Part shown: positions 1-12,329 of the stretch, in pieces | Layout of the letters: each line of letters starts with the position of its first letter | Position numbering within the stretch: position 1 is the first letter of the stretch | Assembly: GCA_030761205.1 (NCBI GenBank) | Contig: JAULJL010000021.1 | Span: forward strand, 9,219,160 to 9,283,159 | Direction: 5' to 3' | DNA length: 64,000 nt | DNA from: Fremontodendron californicum | Lineage: Eukaryota > Streptophyta > Magnoliopsida > Malvales > Malvaceae | Position numbers and translations under genes: made by a program | The notes under the pieces: model-generated | Databases searched by the model: none | What the model was told of the DNA's origin: nothing | What the model saw: only the letters and a program-made list of their open reading frames with translations

Positions 1-12
1 TCATGTTTTCAG

Positions 13-1080
13 GGATCCGTCACCAGCACTGGTTTGGTGGTCTCTTCAAAGTTGCCAAGATTCTCTGATCTTTATACACTTACTATAACGAGTGCAGATC
101 CCAAATCAATATCTGCAGGGAAACCGGTAGAGTTTACCAAAAGTGTTACCCAATGGTATCTCACTTTTCCTTTTCCCTTATTTTGCTCTCCTATGTTACT
201 CCGGCTCGGGTGTGAGTGTCGGACACGGATATGTTCAATTTTTTCCAAGATTTTCATGTATTTGGAGGATCCTTGGAGGATCATATTCCCATACCCATAT
301 CCGGATATGCATCGGACATGAGTGTCGGACACCGGTACTTCATGAAAAATGAAGAGTCGGAGCAACATAGATGCTCTCTACTCTCCCGATTGCAAACCTG
401 CAGTCCCTTTACATTTCTATCTAGGGGTGTGCAGATCTCGGTTCTAACCGAGATAACCGACAGACCGAACCCAATTCGGTTAAATGGGTCGGTTAAGTAG
501 GTTTCGATTAGTAATCAGTTATTGAGGTCGGTTTTTTTAGGTTAAATCGGTTGGTCTTCGGTTAATGATTTGAGTAATCGAACCGACCGAATTAACCGAC
601 CTTTAATATTATATTTATAATATATAATTATTTATATAAATTTATCCAAACGGGCCAAACCCAACCCAAATACCCAAACCCAGTAAATTTAATAAACCCA
701 TTAATTACCCAAACCAACCAAATAATACCCAAACCCAACTCATTAAAAAACCCATTAGCCATTAACCGAAATAACCGACAAACCTGACCGAATTAAATCG
801 GTTCGGTTAGGTCGGTTTCACTGTGCAATTCGGTCGGTTTTCGGTTATTCTCTAATGGAAGTCGATTTTCGGTTATTCTCTAATGGACGTCGGTTTTTCC
901 TTTTTTTTGGACCTAATTGACCGACTGCTCTACCCTAAAATGACCTAATCGGTCCCTATTTCTAACCTGTTGAAATATTGCAGGTTTACTAAGGATGGAG
1001 TATTGGTGGAGGGCCTATTCTGGAAAGATGTTGAAGCACTAATAAATGATTATGCGACTGAACCAAAGAAAAGGAAGTGA
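13..1080 (+). CDS. Signal peptidase complex subunit 2 (SPC25-like), 3' part
   Basis: This is the C-terminal end of the non-catalytic SPC25/SPCS2 subunit of the ER signal peptidase complex, which helps remove signal peptides at the ER membrane. Two exons are visible, 13-155 and 984-1080. The first starts in phase 0 after an AG at 11-12. A Trp codon is split across the intron (TG|G). The joined reading runs through SKLPRFSDLYTLTI, ISAGKPVEFTKSV and then FTKDGVLVEGLFWKDVEALI, and ends in a lysine-rich tail typical of an ER membrane protein. These motifs match the plant SPC25 C-terminus as I know it. Earlier exons lie left of the window. The 828-bp intron holds a family A transposon (191-370) and a second repeat with TAGGGGTGTGCA-like ends. 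No frame damage is visible. Confidence 0.85.
191..370 (+). mobile_element. Family A hAT-like MITE copy, in SPC25 intron
   Basis: Complete copy running from CTATGTTACTCCGGCTC to GAGTCGGAGCAACATAG. It is flanked by TTGCTCTC and ATGCTCTC, an 8-bp duplication with one mismatch. It is the short subtype, without the extra internal GTGTCCGACAC unit. Confidence 0.85.
421..935. mobile_element. Possible hAT-like MITE rich in CGGTT/AACCG motifs
   Basis: AT-rich element in the SPC25 intron with dense CGGTTCGGTT and AACCGACC repeats. It begins TAGGGGTGTGCAGAT and ends with GCTCTACCCTA, so the termini are roughly inverted. No convincing 8-bp flanking duplication is visible, so the class and exact ends are uncertain. 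Confidence 0.45.
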
Positions 1081-1261
1081 TCTAGATTGTAAGGCTTACT
1101 TTGATAGATTACTGGTTAGATCGTGAATTCTGGCCATGTTGTGACTTTGATATAGATCTTTATTAAAATTATTGTTCTTGTGTTGAAAATTTTGAACTAA
1201 AACAAAATAAATTTTGCCTGAAGATTGGATAACAATTTACATTGTTAGTCAAAAACGAATT

Positions 1262-1480
1262 CCGAACACAATACGGAAAAAATAATTAAAACACAATAGG
1301 AAACACAATACGGTACGATACAAAAAAGAAACACGGACACGAAACGAATATATGAACATATTAAAATCTATATATAATAAATTATTAACTCGTTAAAATT
1401 TATATAAATATAAAATATTTTAAACACGATTATGATATAAAAAAGTAAACGATATGGATGCACGAATTGTCCCGTCGAAT
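1262..1480 (+). mobile_element. Family B MITE remnant
   Basis: AT-rich repeat with the family B signature: runs of ACACGA and ACGATAC, the core AAAATTTATATAAATATAAAATA, and the tail GCACGAATTGTC. The intact family member at 57591-57812 defines the ends. Here the termini are decayed. Confidence 0.5.
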
Positions 1481-1560
1481 ACGAAAAGGTGAAGGTGTGG
1501 CTATCACTGGCAGAGAAACTCAGGAACTTGGTTAGCTTTCTATAGAAGACGACGTTAACC

Positions 1561-1670
1561 AAATCCACCGATTTGCCTCGCCTCGCCTGAATATTCATGT
1601 AAAATTGTGGTATATAAATCCACCGATTTGCCTCCCCTCGCCTGAATATTCATGTAAAATTGTAGTAATA
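1561..1670. repeat. 55-bp tandem duplication
   Basis: Two adjacent copies of a 55-bp unit (1561-1615 and 1616-1670), each starting AAATCCACCGATTTGCCTC and differing at about four to six positions. Intergenic; no coding role is seen. Confidence 0.8.
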
Positions 1671-1699
1671 AATATCTCCCAACCACAAAGAAAATGAAG

Positions 1700-2020
1700 T
1701 AAAATTGATACAGTGTTAATGAAAAATCCTCTAAATATTGATATGAACATGTGAAATTGACAGAAAAAATGACTTAAAACAAAAAATGATGACGTGTCAA
1801 ATTTTTTTACTCAAATAAAATTTAAAAAAAACATAATTTTTTTTACCCAAATTTCTCCTTTACCTGTAAAAACATGTCATCATTTTTTTTAAGTAAATTT
1901 CACTTAAACAAAAAAAAAATTAACACGTCATTATTTTTGTTTCAAATCATCTATTTTGTCAATTTTACATGTTTATGTCAGTATTTAAATGATTTTTTAT
2001 TAACATTGTTATCAATTTTA
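1700..2020. mobile_element. Foldback (long inverted repeat) element
   Basis: The segment from TAAAATTGATACAGTG at 1700 is repeated in inverted orientation, ending TTATCAATTTTA at 2020. The arms are about 105 bp and carry matching GACGTGTCA and TGACGTGTTAA stretches around an AT-rich centre. This is a long-arm MITE, possibly Mutator-like. No clean target duplication was found. Confidence 0.65.
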
Positions 2021-2420
2021 TTTTTTTTAAAAATAAATTATTATTTTTAACATAAATTAAATATATTTTTAATTATAATACAAATACTATCGAAATATTC
2101 TCTAAAGCTGAAATTGATCGATGTAACCTGAAAGAGAGCTTTCCTTGTGAAAGTAGCTCATCATTTACTGCTATTCCAAAATCCGGCTGAGCAGCTTTAC
2201 TCTTAAGATTATTATATATATTAATATATTTATTCAATTTATTAAAATTTATAAATAAAATTATTAATTTTACATTTAATATAATATTATTATTAATACT
2301 ATATTAATTAATTTTAAAAATCTATTCTGACATTCATTAACAAATTTTTTTTATTGTTTTAGATTGATAGATTCGTCGGCCAGCTTTGCTTTTAATATTT
2401 AAATAGAAAATTGAATGGAG

Positions 2421-2461
2421 ACAGACAAACAGACAAAGAGACAGACAGACAGACAGACAGC
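2421..2461. repeat. (CAGA)n microsatellite
   Basis: An interrupted run of CAGA/GACA units that becomes perfect near its right end. Confidence 0.8.
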
Positions 2462-2616
2462 ATCTTCTGATCTTTGATGGCAGTCTAACATGAAAAGCAA
2501 CCAAAGCATATTGGATTGGTGAAAGATATGACAATGTCTCATTACATGATAGCTATGTTAACATTAAATGCTTTTTCCACATGATACTACTCACAATTAG
2601 AATAATGAAAACTAAA

Positions 2617-2865
2617 AATATTAGATGACATCATATTAAATAAGATACGATTATACGATATTAAAAAATAATTAAAATATGATATAAATTATAATACGAT
2701 ATAAAAAATATAGATATGATACGAATGTATTAACATGTCAAAATCTATATAACGCAAAATACTTATCATATCAAAATTTATATAAATATAAAATATCTTA
2801 AATACGATTATGATATAAAAAAATACAAACACGATAAGAATACAAAAATTATCAAATCTAAGAAA
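2617..2865 (+). mobile_element. Family B MITE remnant
   Basis: Diverged copy of family B. It contains the AAATCTATATAA and AAAATTTATATAAATATAAAAT core blocks and ends near ATTATCAAATCTAAG, which matches the family's TAGA-type terminus. Confidence 0.45.
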
Positions 2866-4010
2866 AAGTTAAATATTCAAACTACAATAAATAAAACAAA
2901 ACCTCTTTAATATATAATAAATAGATACTAAATTAAAAACTTATTAAAAGTGAAAAACTTAAATACTTATATAATTTTTTTTTTCTAAATTAACTCAAGA
3001 TTAGACCAGACCTGTTCAAGGATGTTTTTTTTATTCCAGTCAGGTTTGAATTTTTTTTCTATTCGGGCTTACTCAATTCGAATTATTGTTCATTTAATAA
3101 AATATTATTTTTTATTTAAATTTAATTATAAAATATATAAATATTAATATAAAAATAATATTTTAAATATTTTAATATTGATAAACAGTAAACTAAACCT
3201 ACATATTGGCCCGGCTCGTCTCACGAATCGATCTACTCAAGACATGGTGATTTTTACTTTACATATTTTTATTCCTTTTTCAAAATTCTTTTATTTTATT
3301 ATTTTTAGAACAAATTTTAATTTACATATTATTTTGTCCATATAAAATCTATCTGAAATCCACTAATTGATTGAAAGCAATATTATATGGATCAAAGTTG
3401 AAAGACAAAAGGATGTTTTGGAAAAATAAAATAAAATATTTTAAGTCCATTAAATTCATTTTTATTCTCAATTAATTAAATGTTAAAATATTAAAAAAAT
3501 TGAATTATTTTATTTTTTTAAGTAAGATTTATATTTTTATTGTATTCAAATAGATCATTATTTTTTATTTATATTAAAATAAGTCTTATTTTAAATAAAA
3601 TTTTTATTTTATATTAAGAGTTTATTTAAGTATAAATTAAAAGTTATTAACTTATTTGAATACAAATTAAAAATTAAAAGTTTATTTAAATAAAAATTAA
3701 ATGTTAAATGTTTATTTGAATGTAATAAAAGTATAAAATTTATTTAGATAAAATGATAAATTTGAATTTTTTTTTTGGTTATTTTAATAATTAATTATGA
3801 CTCTGATTGGTTGAAGCAGTTATTTTTGTCGTTTTCCTTTTTCTTTTTTTAATTTGAGAGCAGCAAAATCAGCTGACTTGTCTGATCCATAATTTTATTT
3901 TTCACCGTTTGATCTCCAATCTCCAATCAATCTCCACCGTCCATTTCTACTCTTAGCTTTATGTAACTAGAAAATTTTCCCAGCTCTTTTCTCTTCACTT
4001 CTTCTTCTTC
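2866..4010. other. AT-rich intergenic region upstream of COI1
   Basis: No gene seen. It holds many A/T runs and degenerate direct repeats around TTTATTTAAATAAAAATTAAA (3590-3740). A pyrimidine-rich stretch with CTTCTTCTTCTT near 3995-4020 probably belongs to the COI1 promoter or 5' leader. Confidence 0.5.
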
Positions 4011-4233
4011 TTCTTCCCCCCTTTTTCTACCATGCCTTGTCAACCCGACCCGAACTTGATCCGATTCATTTTATCCCCGGCCGAATTCCGTTTCGTTTCA
4101 GATTCTACCGACGTTTCTTTTCTTCTACTTCCCTGATCACTCTTTTTTTTTTTTTAATCCGTTTCCCGTTTTGCTTATAAAGAAAACGTTTGATTTTTTT
4201 TTTTTTCCAAGAAGATTCGATTCGATTTATTGG

Positions 4234-7200
4234 ATGGAGGAAAATGATAACAAGTTGAACATAACGATGACGTCACGTACCGGTATGTCCGACGTCGTTT
4301 TAAGCTGCGTGATGCCGTACATCCACGACCCGAAAGACCGCGACGCCGTTTCCCTTGTTTGCCGACATTGGTACGAGCTCGACGCGTTGACGCGTAAGCA
4401 CATAACAATTGCGCTTTGTTACACGACGAGTCCCGATCGGTTGCGACGGCGTTTCCAACACTTGGAATCGTTGAAATTAAAAGGAAAGCCTCGGGCGGCG
4501 ATGTTTAATTTGATACCTGAAGATTGGGGAGGGTACGTGACGCCGTGGGTGAAAGAAATAGCGGAGAATTTTAATTGCTTGAATTCCGTGCATTTTAGAA
4601 GGATGATTGTTAAAGATTCGGATCTGGAAGTTTTGAGTAGGTCTAGAGGGAAGGTTTTGCAGGATTTGAAGCTTGATAAATGCTGTGGTTTTTCTACTGA
4701 TGGTCTCTTGCACGTTGGCCGCTTGTGCCGGTAATTTTTTCTATTTTTTTAAATTTTATTGATTTTCGTTAATTTTATTGTGTAATTTATGGTTTTTTTT
4801 TTTTGTTTTTTTTTGGATTTTTTATATCTTGGTAGTGTTAATTTCGCTTGTTAAGTGCGATGAACTTCGTTCTTTAATTCGATATTCTAAGGACTTTGAA
4901 TTTGAGCATCTTTATAAAGAAGTCTGGCTTGAACTGAGGGGAAAGGAGTACAAAAGGATTGATTTAGTCACTTCCAACTACTTGGGTGATCAAGCTTAGT
5001 TTAGTTGAGTTGAATTGGATGAAATATTGGCCTTGTTTGTTTGTTGGGAAAATATGGAAGTGATTTTAGTTTTGAAACCTGTACTTTTATTTTTGTATCT
5101 ATGTTACTTGCTTAGTTATGGTAAGTGAAGGATTCTAATAGACTCAGTTGCAAGCTCAATGGCTTCTATTTGTAAATGTTCAGTTGTATGAAGTTGAGGT
5201 AAATCTTTCTTTTCTCAACCTGTAAGCATTATAGATGTGTCAATTGCTTCTTTGTCTGATTGTAGAACTGAATCCGACGGAAAAGCTGTAGGAATGATGA
5301 AAAATTGCTGTTGTAATTGTGGGGGAGAATGGCAGTGCTTAAAGTTGCATGAAATTTTTTTGATTCACATCTTGAAACTTTAGGAGGTAGTGATTGGTCA
5401 AGTCAGGGAATGAGTGGTGGCAATTTGGTTTGGTTTTATGCTGCTTGAAGTTGCTTAGAGCTATGTTTCTCCGACTCTTCATTTTTCATGAAATCCCTGT
5501 GTCTGGCACCCGTATCCGACGCATATCCGGACATGGGTATGAGGATATGATCCTCCAAGGACTCTCCAAATACATGGAAATTTTGGAAAAATTGAACATA
5601 CCCGTGTCCGACACTCACACCCGAGTCCGAGTAACATAGGCTTAGAGTATTGCCATACCATGTCATAAAGCTTTGTGAGGTTGCAGTAAGGCACTCTAGC
5701 ATAAATGACAAGCTGCTGATAGCAATAGCTGAGCTTTTACTTGATTGACCCATCGATGGTTCATTTATAAAATGCATGTGCTGTGGTCCATCTAGAGGTA
5801 ATCAGAGTTGAGATTTCATACAGTAAAAAGGGTTTCTTAGCTATTTAAAAACCTAAGATGAATCAGCAAAGTGCATATAATTGCTGAATAGGCCAACTGA
5901 AAGAAGTAAAAGAAAAAGGGTTTGCTAGTTCTGCAATTTGTATGATATTAGTAGTTATCAACATTGATACTCTTATCGCTTTTTCCTTAGAACATAGGTC
6001 TACTTATTTTTGTTCCATTTCCCATTAGTGTGCCTTACATGAGGTTTTTGTGGAGGTTGCCAACTACTTGTTTATTTTGACTTTGATGGTCATGTGATTT
6101 ACTTCCACATTTTTGGTACATTACTTGTTTGTGTTCTCCTCCATGAATATATACAGTATCATGTTGGCTGCGCGTTGGAAATAGAATATTATATTGACTA
6201 AAGATCAAGTCACTGCTGTATTTAATATTCTTGTGCTTGTCCAGGATCATTTTTCATGCTTGGTGGGATTATACATGTTCGTTTTCACAATCTACAGCTA
6301 TAGATCACTGATCTGTTTGTTTTGAAGCACTGCTAGATAGACTTTGTTAATTTAAGCCTTACAATTCCTTGTTTATGACTTATATCTTTATATGTTTCGT
6401 CAGGCAGTTAAGAACCTTGTTCCTGGAAGAGAGCTCAATTGTTGAGAAAGACGGTGAATGGCTTCATGAGATTGCGATAAATAACTCAGTTCTCGAGACT
6501 ATAAACTTTTACATGACGGATCTTGTCAAAGTGAGTTTTGAAGACCTTGAACTTATTGCCAGAAATTGTAGCAACTTGGCCTCTGTGAAAATTAGTGATT
6601 ATGAAATTTTGGATCTTGTTGGTTTCTTTCGTGCTGCTGCTGTTTTAGAAGAATTTTGTGGTGGATCTTTTGAGCAATCAAAAAGGTATACTGCTGTAAA
6701 ATTCCCCCCAAGATTATGCCGTTTGGGTTTGACATACATGGGGAAAAATGAAATGCCAATTGTATTTCCTTTTGCATCATTGCTTAAAAAGTTGGACCTC
6801 CTCTATGCATTACTCGACACAGAAGACCACTGCTTGTTAATTCAAAGATGCCCCAACTTAGAAGTTCTCGAGGTAGAATCACAAAACCATTGTTTGTCTT
6901 AATTATTTTGCTGCACTGTTCCGTTGGAATTGCTGACTCTTATCTTGTTATTATTTTTGGTCTGGCTATAATTTTTTGGGGTTCCAAGTGGACATTTTTG
7001 TTTGTTTATAAAGTTTAGCATTTTATTAATTAACTTTTTCCTTGTTTGAAACGTTTCTTAAAATGTGGGTCCATTATTAAGACACTTTTGACCTTGCTTT
7101 CTGGTCTTGCGCTTTAACATAGTTGTCTGTTATTGAATTTTAGCATTTTTTGCGTGGCAAATTTTATCTGGCATTCAGATTTCAGTAGCTGAATGTACAA

Positions 7201-8167
7201 AATGGTCAAAAGAGGTCTTGGAAATTTTTGGATAATGCCAAATGCCAAAAATGCAGAGGAATATTGTAGAAAGAACATGCTGTTATTTTTCATTCTCTTC
7301 TTTAATCAGGTCTTATTAAATGTATTTGCTGGATGGCAGACAAGGAACGTTATTGGAGATAGAGGATTAGAAGTTGTTGCTCGAAGTTGTAAGAGACTAA
7401 AGAGGCTTAGAATTGAGCGAGGCGCTGATGAGCAGGGAATGGACGATGAAGAAGGTGTGGTTTCACAAAGAGGATTAATGGCTTTAGCTCAGGGATGCCT
7501 TGAATTGGAATACTTGGCTGTTTATGTATCTGACATCAGCAATGAATCATTGGTATACATTGGGACATACTCAAAAAATCTCTGTGATTTTCGTCTAGTC
7601 TTGCTTGACCGAGAAGAAAGTATAACAGATTTGCCTCTTGACAATGGAGTCCTGGCCCTATTGAGAGGCTGTGAAAAGCTTAGAAGATTTGCTCTGTATC
7701 TCCGACCCGGTGGTTTGACCGATGTGGGCCTCGGTTATATTGGGCGATATAGTCCAAACATCAGATGGATGCTTCTGGGTTGTGTTGGGGAATCAGATGC
7801 TGGGATTTTGGAGTTTTCAAAGGGATGCCCTAGCTTGCAGAAACTAGAAATGAGGGGTTGTCTCTTCAGTGAGCGTGCACTAGCGGTTTCTGTAATGCAA
7901 TTAACTTCTTTGAGGTACTTGTGGGTGCAAGGATATAGAGCATCATCAAAACCGGGTCGTGATCTGTTAGCAATGGCTCGTCCGTTTTGGAATATCGAGC
8001 TAATTCCTGCAAGACGTGTAGTTATGACTGATCAGGTTGAAGAAGAGAATGTTGTGGTTGAGCATCCGGCTCATATACTTGCATATTACTCCCTAGCCGG
8101 ACCAAGAACAGATTTTCCAAATACTGTTATTCCTTTGGATCCATTAGTTGCTGGAGTAGAGCTGTAA
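4234..8167 (+). CDS. COI1: Coronatine-insensitive protein 1, jasmonate co-receptor F-box protein
   Basis: COI1 is the F-box/leucine-rich-repeat subunit of the SCF-COI1 ubiquitin ligase. With JAZ repressors it binds jasmonoyl-isoleucine and marks JAZ proteins for degradation in the nucleus. Exons are 4234-4730, 6404-6872 and 7340-8167, giving 597 residues (Arabidopsis COI1 has 592). The start codon is the ATG opening MEENDNKLN; an in-frame upstream extension from 4171 runs through the T-rich leader and is unlikely. An F-box lies at about residues 17-58 (SDVVLSCVMPYI to LTRKHITI). The ligand-pocket stretch KGKPRAAMF is at 83-91, including R87, M90 and F91, which I equate with Arabidopsis R85, M88 and F89. 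Leucine-rich repeats fill the rest. Three-exon structure is standard for COI1. Intron 1 (1.7 kb) carries a family A copy at 5461-5639. Confidence 0.97.
5461..5639 (-). mobile_element. Family A MITE copy, in COI1 intron 1
   Basis: Complete short-subtype copy with a perfect 8-bp flanking duplication GCTTAGAG (5453-5460 and 5640-5647). Confidence 0.93.
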
Positions 8168-8442
8168 ATATAACATTTTTTTCCTATCCACGTCCTGTTT
8201 ATAAAGCTTATATGTACCTTTTTTTTTAGAGGGTTTCGATTTGATTTCTAGACTTTGTTGTAATGTAATAAGATTGTGTTTTCCTCTGTAATTTTGAAAG
8301 CACTTGTACTCATGGTGGGCTACTGTTTTGTCCCTTGTCTAATGTCCATGGAAACTATAGTTTAGGTATTAAGCCTTTACTGAGTTTTTATGTTGATTTC
8401 TGCTGAATGAATCTTAACTGAAACTTTTGATAGTGGCAGACA

Positions 8443-8523
8443 TTGGAAATGTTATTGCATAAGAATTCATCATGACAATCATCTTTATTCCTATAGATGG
8501 AAATGTTATTGCATAAGAATTCG
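8443..8523. repeat. 25-bp direct repeat downstream of COI1
   Basis: The sequence TGGAAATGTTATTGCATAAG and its next five bases occur at about 8443 and again at about 8499, with about 30 bp between them. It adjoins the CTCGAG-rich repeat that follows. Confidence 0.75.
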
Positions 8524-8805
8524 ATTCGAGATAAAAATCAAACTACATGAGTTTGTTCGATTAGGTTTGTTTACTTAATAAAAAACGAGTTTGATTTTCG
8601 TACTCGATTATTTGTGCTTGAATTCGAGTTTGAACTCGAATTGAGATTTTTTTTATTACTAATTAAAAATAGAAAGCTCAATTAGGCTCGCGAGCCACTC
8701 GAGTTAAGCATTAAGATACTCGAATTCATTTTGCTAGATAACTCGAACTGCTCGAGTTTGAGCTCAGTTTGACAATAACCGAACCAAATTCGATTTTTTT
8801 TTTCA
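8520..8805. mobile_element. Fragment of a CTCGAG-rich hAT-like repeat
   Basis: Multiple ACTCGAA, CTCGAG and GCTCGCGAGCC motifs. It resembles the right part of the 36892-38004 element (shared TTAAGATACTC and GACTCGATAATGACCGAA-like strings). Terminal repeats are not recognised, so it is probably a remnant. Confidence 0.5.
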
Positions 8806-9028
8806 GAGTAAAACCCTAATAGCTCACTAGTATATGCGTCTAGTTTACGTCCTAATGACATCAAAAAGTTGAAGGTTTTGCTGTAAGGAGCCACAGTTTG
8901 GGAAAACTTGATATCTGAAATAATTTAGTCCATCGCGTCGTCATATATTAAAATGTACATAAACTTTTAACATAAAGTTAAAAATATATTTTTAGAAGAT
9001 TATACAAATAAGAAGTATTTCAATCAAA

Positions 9029-9101
9029 GCGCCTGTAGCTCAGTGGATAGAGCGTCTGTTTCCTAAGCAGAAAGTCATAGGTTCGACCCTTATCTGGCGC
9101 G
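9029..9101 (+). tRNA. tRNA-Arg (anticodon CCT)
   Basis: The 73-nt cloverleaf can be folded by eye. The acceptor is GCGCCTG with CTGGCGC (one T-T mismatch); the D arm is GCTC/GAGC; the anticodon stem TCTGT/GCAGA carries the loop TTCCTAA with anticodon CCT; the T arm is ATAGG TTCGACC CTTAT; the discriminator is G. The internal A-box (TAGCTCAGTGG) and B-box (GGTTCGACC) are intact. A TTTT run directly after the gene fits RNA polymerase III termination. There is no intron. The T stem has A-T and G-T pairs where I expect stronger pairs in plant tRNA-Arg(CCT), so slight decay is possible. Confidence 0.93.
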
Positions 9102-9660
9102 TTTTAATATTTGTATTTGATAAATATTTGAACTTTCAAATATATGAAAAAATTACTTACATGCACTCAAAATATATACATGGCTACAGTTATTTGGGCT
9201 CTTCATTTTTTTTTAAAATATTTGTATTTGATATTTGTCTCCAATAAATATTCGAATATAAATATGGAATAAAATATTTCAAATACATAAAAAAAATTTA
9301 ATTAGAAAAAATTGAATGTACTCATGTAAGACATATTTTCATATCCTACGTTCACCTGTTTCCGAATAACATAGTATACTACTCCTCCACCCAACCAAAA
9401 ACAAAAAAAAAAAAAAAAAATTAAAAATATAAGAGATTATCACACGGAATCAAATGATATAACTTAAATTAATGTTTACAAAGAGAAAAAACAACAATCC
9501 TTTTGATCATCTGCTGTTTATTAATTAGCTTTGTGATCAAAATCTCATTCTCTTTGTTTTTTCAATCAATCACAAATTTTTGAACATTTCAACTACTGCC
9601 ATCTCTTTCTCCTGTCTACCCTCAAAACTTTGATTCTCAAAGCCGTGAGGAAAGTTTGTC

Positions 9661-12290
9661 TTAGCACTGTGGAAGGTCACTCGGTGGCGGTGGAAGTGAC
9701 TCGTTCGGGCCCTTCCCATTATCCACCAGGAATGCCATTTTAAGTCCCCATGTTGTGTGAACTTCTAAATGGCAATGGAAAAACCAAACCCCTAAAAAAA
9801 AAAAACCAAATTATAATATCAGAATATTTGTTTTTTTTTTTAGGGTTTTGTTAATGAGTATCATTAAAGTATTTTTAAAATTAATTAATATATTATTTAT
9901 AGTAAAAATATTATATTAAATATAAAAATTGATAACTTTATTTATCATTTCTAAAATATTAAATAAAAATATTATTATATATAATAATTTTAAAAAATAC
10001 TTTCAGGACAGTAGCTAATAAAAAAAAATTTTAAAAAAAATTTGCTTGCTGGTGTTGAAAGCAAGCTAAATAGACGGTTAATTAAGATCTTGCTTGCTAT
10101 TGAAGTAAAATAGCAGCAGTTTCGTTTCAAAGAAAAGAGACAAAAAAGAAAAAAAGTGTTAAGACTTTTCTACGAAAGACAAATAGAAGTTGTAAGTTCC
10201 TTATCAGGAATAAGATTGATAGCATAATTACGTCAAATTTGACATATATAATATTTGTAAAATGCTGTACAAACTAAAAAATTGATGCTATAAAATAAGA
10301 TAATATTTTTTTATGTATTGTATATATGGATTTAGTAATATTTAACACGATACGAACACGATAAAAAAAATAACATGAACATAACACGAATACACGAATG
10401 TCTCAAAATCTATATAATACAAATTATTAACATATCAAAGTTTATATAAATATAAAATACCTTAAACATGATTATGACACAACAAAATACATGAACACGA
10501 TAAGGATACACGAATTGCCAGATCTAAGTGCAGCCTTAATGTCTTTAATAGCATTAATTTTTACCTATGTATAATAACACTTATAAAAATGCTGCTATTT
10601 CTATTTTATAACAACTTTTCAAGACCTTTTGCGTGCATTTTTTAATTGCTGCAAAATATCTCAATGATAGCACTTATAAGTGCTACCAAAAACATTTTTT
10701 ATATAATAACATATATAACAGCACATGTCAAATGCTTTTAAAATTTTTAAAAATATTGTAATTATTGGTCATTATAATATATAATAACAATATGCAAAAT
10801 GCTGTCAAAGTGTTGTCTTTACTATTTTTAACAATATTTGAGAAATGCTATAAAAAAATGTTGTCTAAAACTAGTTTTGGCATAGTGCAATAAAGCTATG
10901 TTGCTCTTACTCTTATTTTTTTGAAGTACTTATGTTCGACACCTGTGTCCGATGCATATCTGGATATGGGTATGGAGATATGATTCCCTAAAGACCCTCC
11001 AAATACATGAGAAAACTTAGAATAAATCGAACATACCCGTGTCCGACACTCACACCTGAGTCCGTGTAACATAGCAACCAAGCATTAAGTTCTATAGTGA
11101 AGCCTTTTAAGGGAAAAAAAAGAGAGAGATTGTTTTAATGTACCTGGATTATCTGCCCTGAATCTGATTGCAGTCCATCCTGCAGTTGGTACACTTACTG
11201 TATTCCTTTCGACAGGATCAACTAGATTGAATTTCTTTGTATCCTTTTCTGGATCAAAATTTCCTACCCCTCTTCCAACTGCAAAGAAGTTGAATCCATG
11301 CAGATGGGTTGGATGACTCTCAGGAGCTAATATAGAGTTTCCTTGAATCACTAGTTGAACTGTTGAATTATAGGCCAATCTGTATACCCTTGTGCCATTC
11401 ATTGTTTGTAGATTAATGGATGGTAAAGCACCAGTATAATTGAAAGGTATTAATGGTTTTCCTGGAAAATCATCTGTGAAAACCCCATTAATGCCATAGT
11501 AATGAGCTTGAAGAAGACCCAATGTTGGCATATCAAAAGAGACATTATTAATAGCTGCTACAACCCGAGAACCATTATTAATGCATGTAGAACAAGGGTT
11601 AACCCCAATCCCAATGGTGAAAAGTAGTGAATGATCGACAGTTAAAGGGACATTTGCAGGATAATCTTTCGAATTAAGGCTTTTAAGAGATTCAGAAAAA
11701 ACCGATGTCAATGATGTTGCATTTACAGGAGGAATGGTGGTGAAAGTAGTTGGAGTAAAAGCAAGGGTTTGGTTATAGCGTAAGTAACCCATTCCAGTTA
11801 AGTTGTCGACTGCAACAATGGTGTCCATGAATGGAGATATGGCTATTAAATACTTGCCAATGCCTTGATTAGCTTTAAGAAGGGCAGTTGTAGTTTGTCC
11901 TGGACCAAGAAATAATGTTTCAGTTTTAAAGGGTTTTGTGTAAGCTGCATCAACTTCAACAACAGTCAGATTGTGTCCAGCAATTTTGAAGAAGAGCTCA
12001 TCATTTAGAGCTGCATTGATAACCCGTAGCAAATAAGTCTTGCCATTTTCGACATGTAAAGTATATCCACCTGCATTCACAGAATGACATTGAACTTTGT
12101 TAACTGAATTGGGGTGGGAAAAAAAAAAAGAGCTCGAGTGTCAGACACGGATATATTTAATTTTTTTAAGTTTTTTTATGTATTTGAAAGGTCATTGGGG
12201 AAACATATCTCCATACCTATGTCCGGATATACGTCGGACACGAGTGTCAGACATGCTTCAAGAGAAATAAAGAGACGGAGCAACATAGGT

Positions 12291-12329
<39 letters not shown>

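Noticed and set aside
191..370. Family A as a Mutator element (9-bp duplication)
   Set aside because: Across about 25 copies the duplication is consistently 8 bp; the ninth base does not match in most.
4171..4233. N-terminal extension of COI1 (MLIKKTFDFFFFPRRFDSIYW)
   Set aside because: It encodes the T-rich leader; the family begins at the downstream Met (MEENDN), which gives the normal length.
7193..7339. Extra N-terminal 49 residues in the third COI1 exon
   Set aside because: They precede the acceptor GGATGGCAG and do not match COI1; they are intron read-through.
11085..12080. Laccase as a truncated pseudogene ending after RFRADNPG
   Set aside because: The missing copper-binding last exon was found at 9661-9791 in correct phase.
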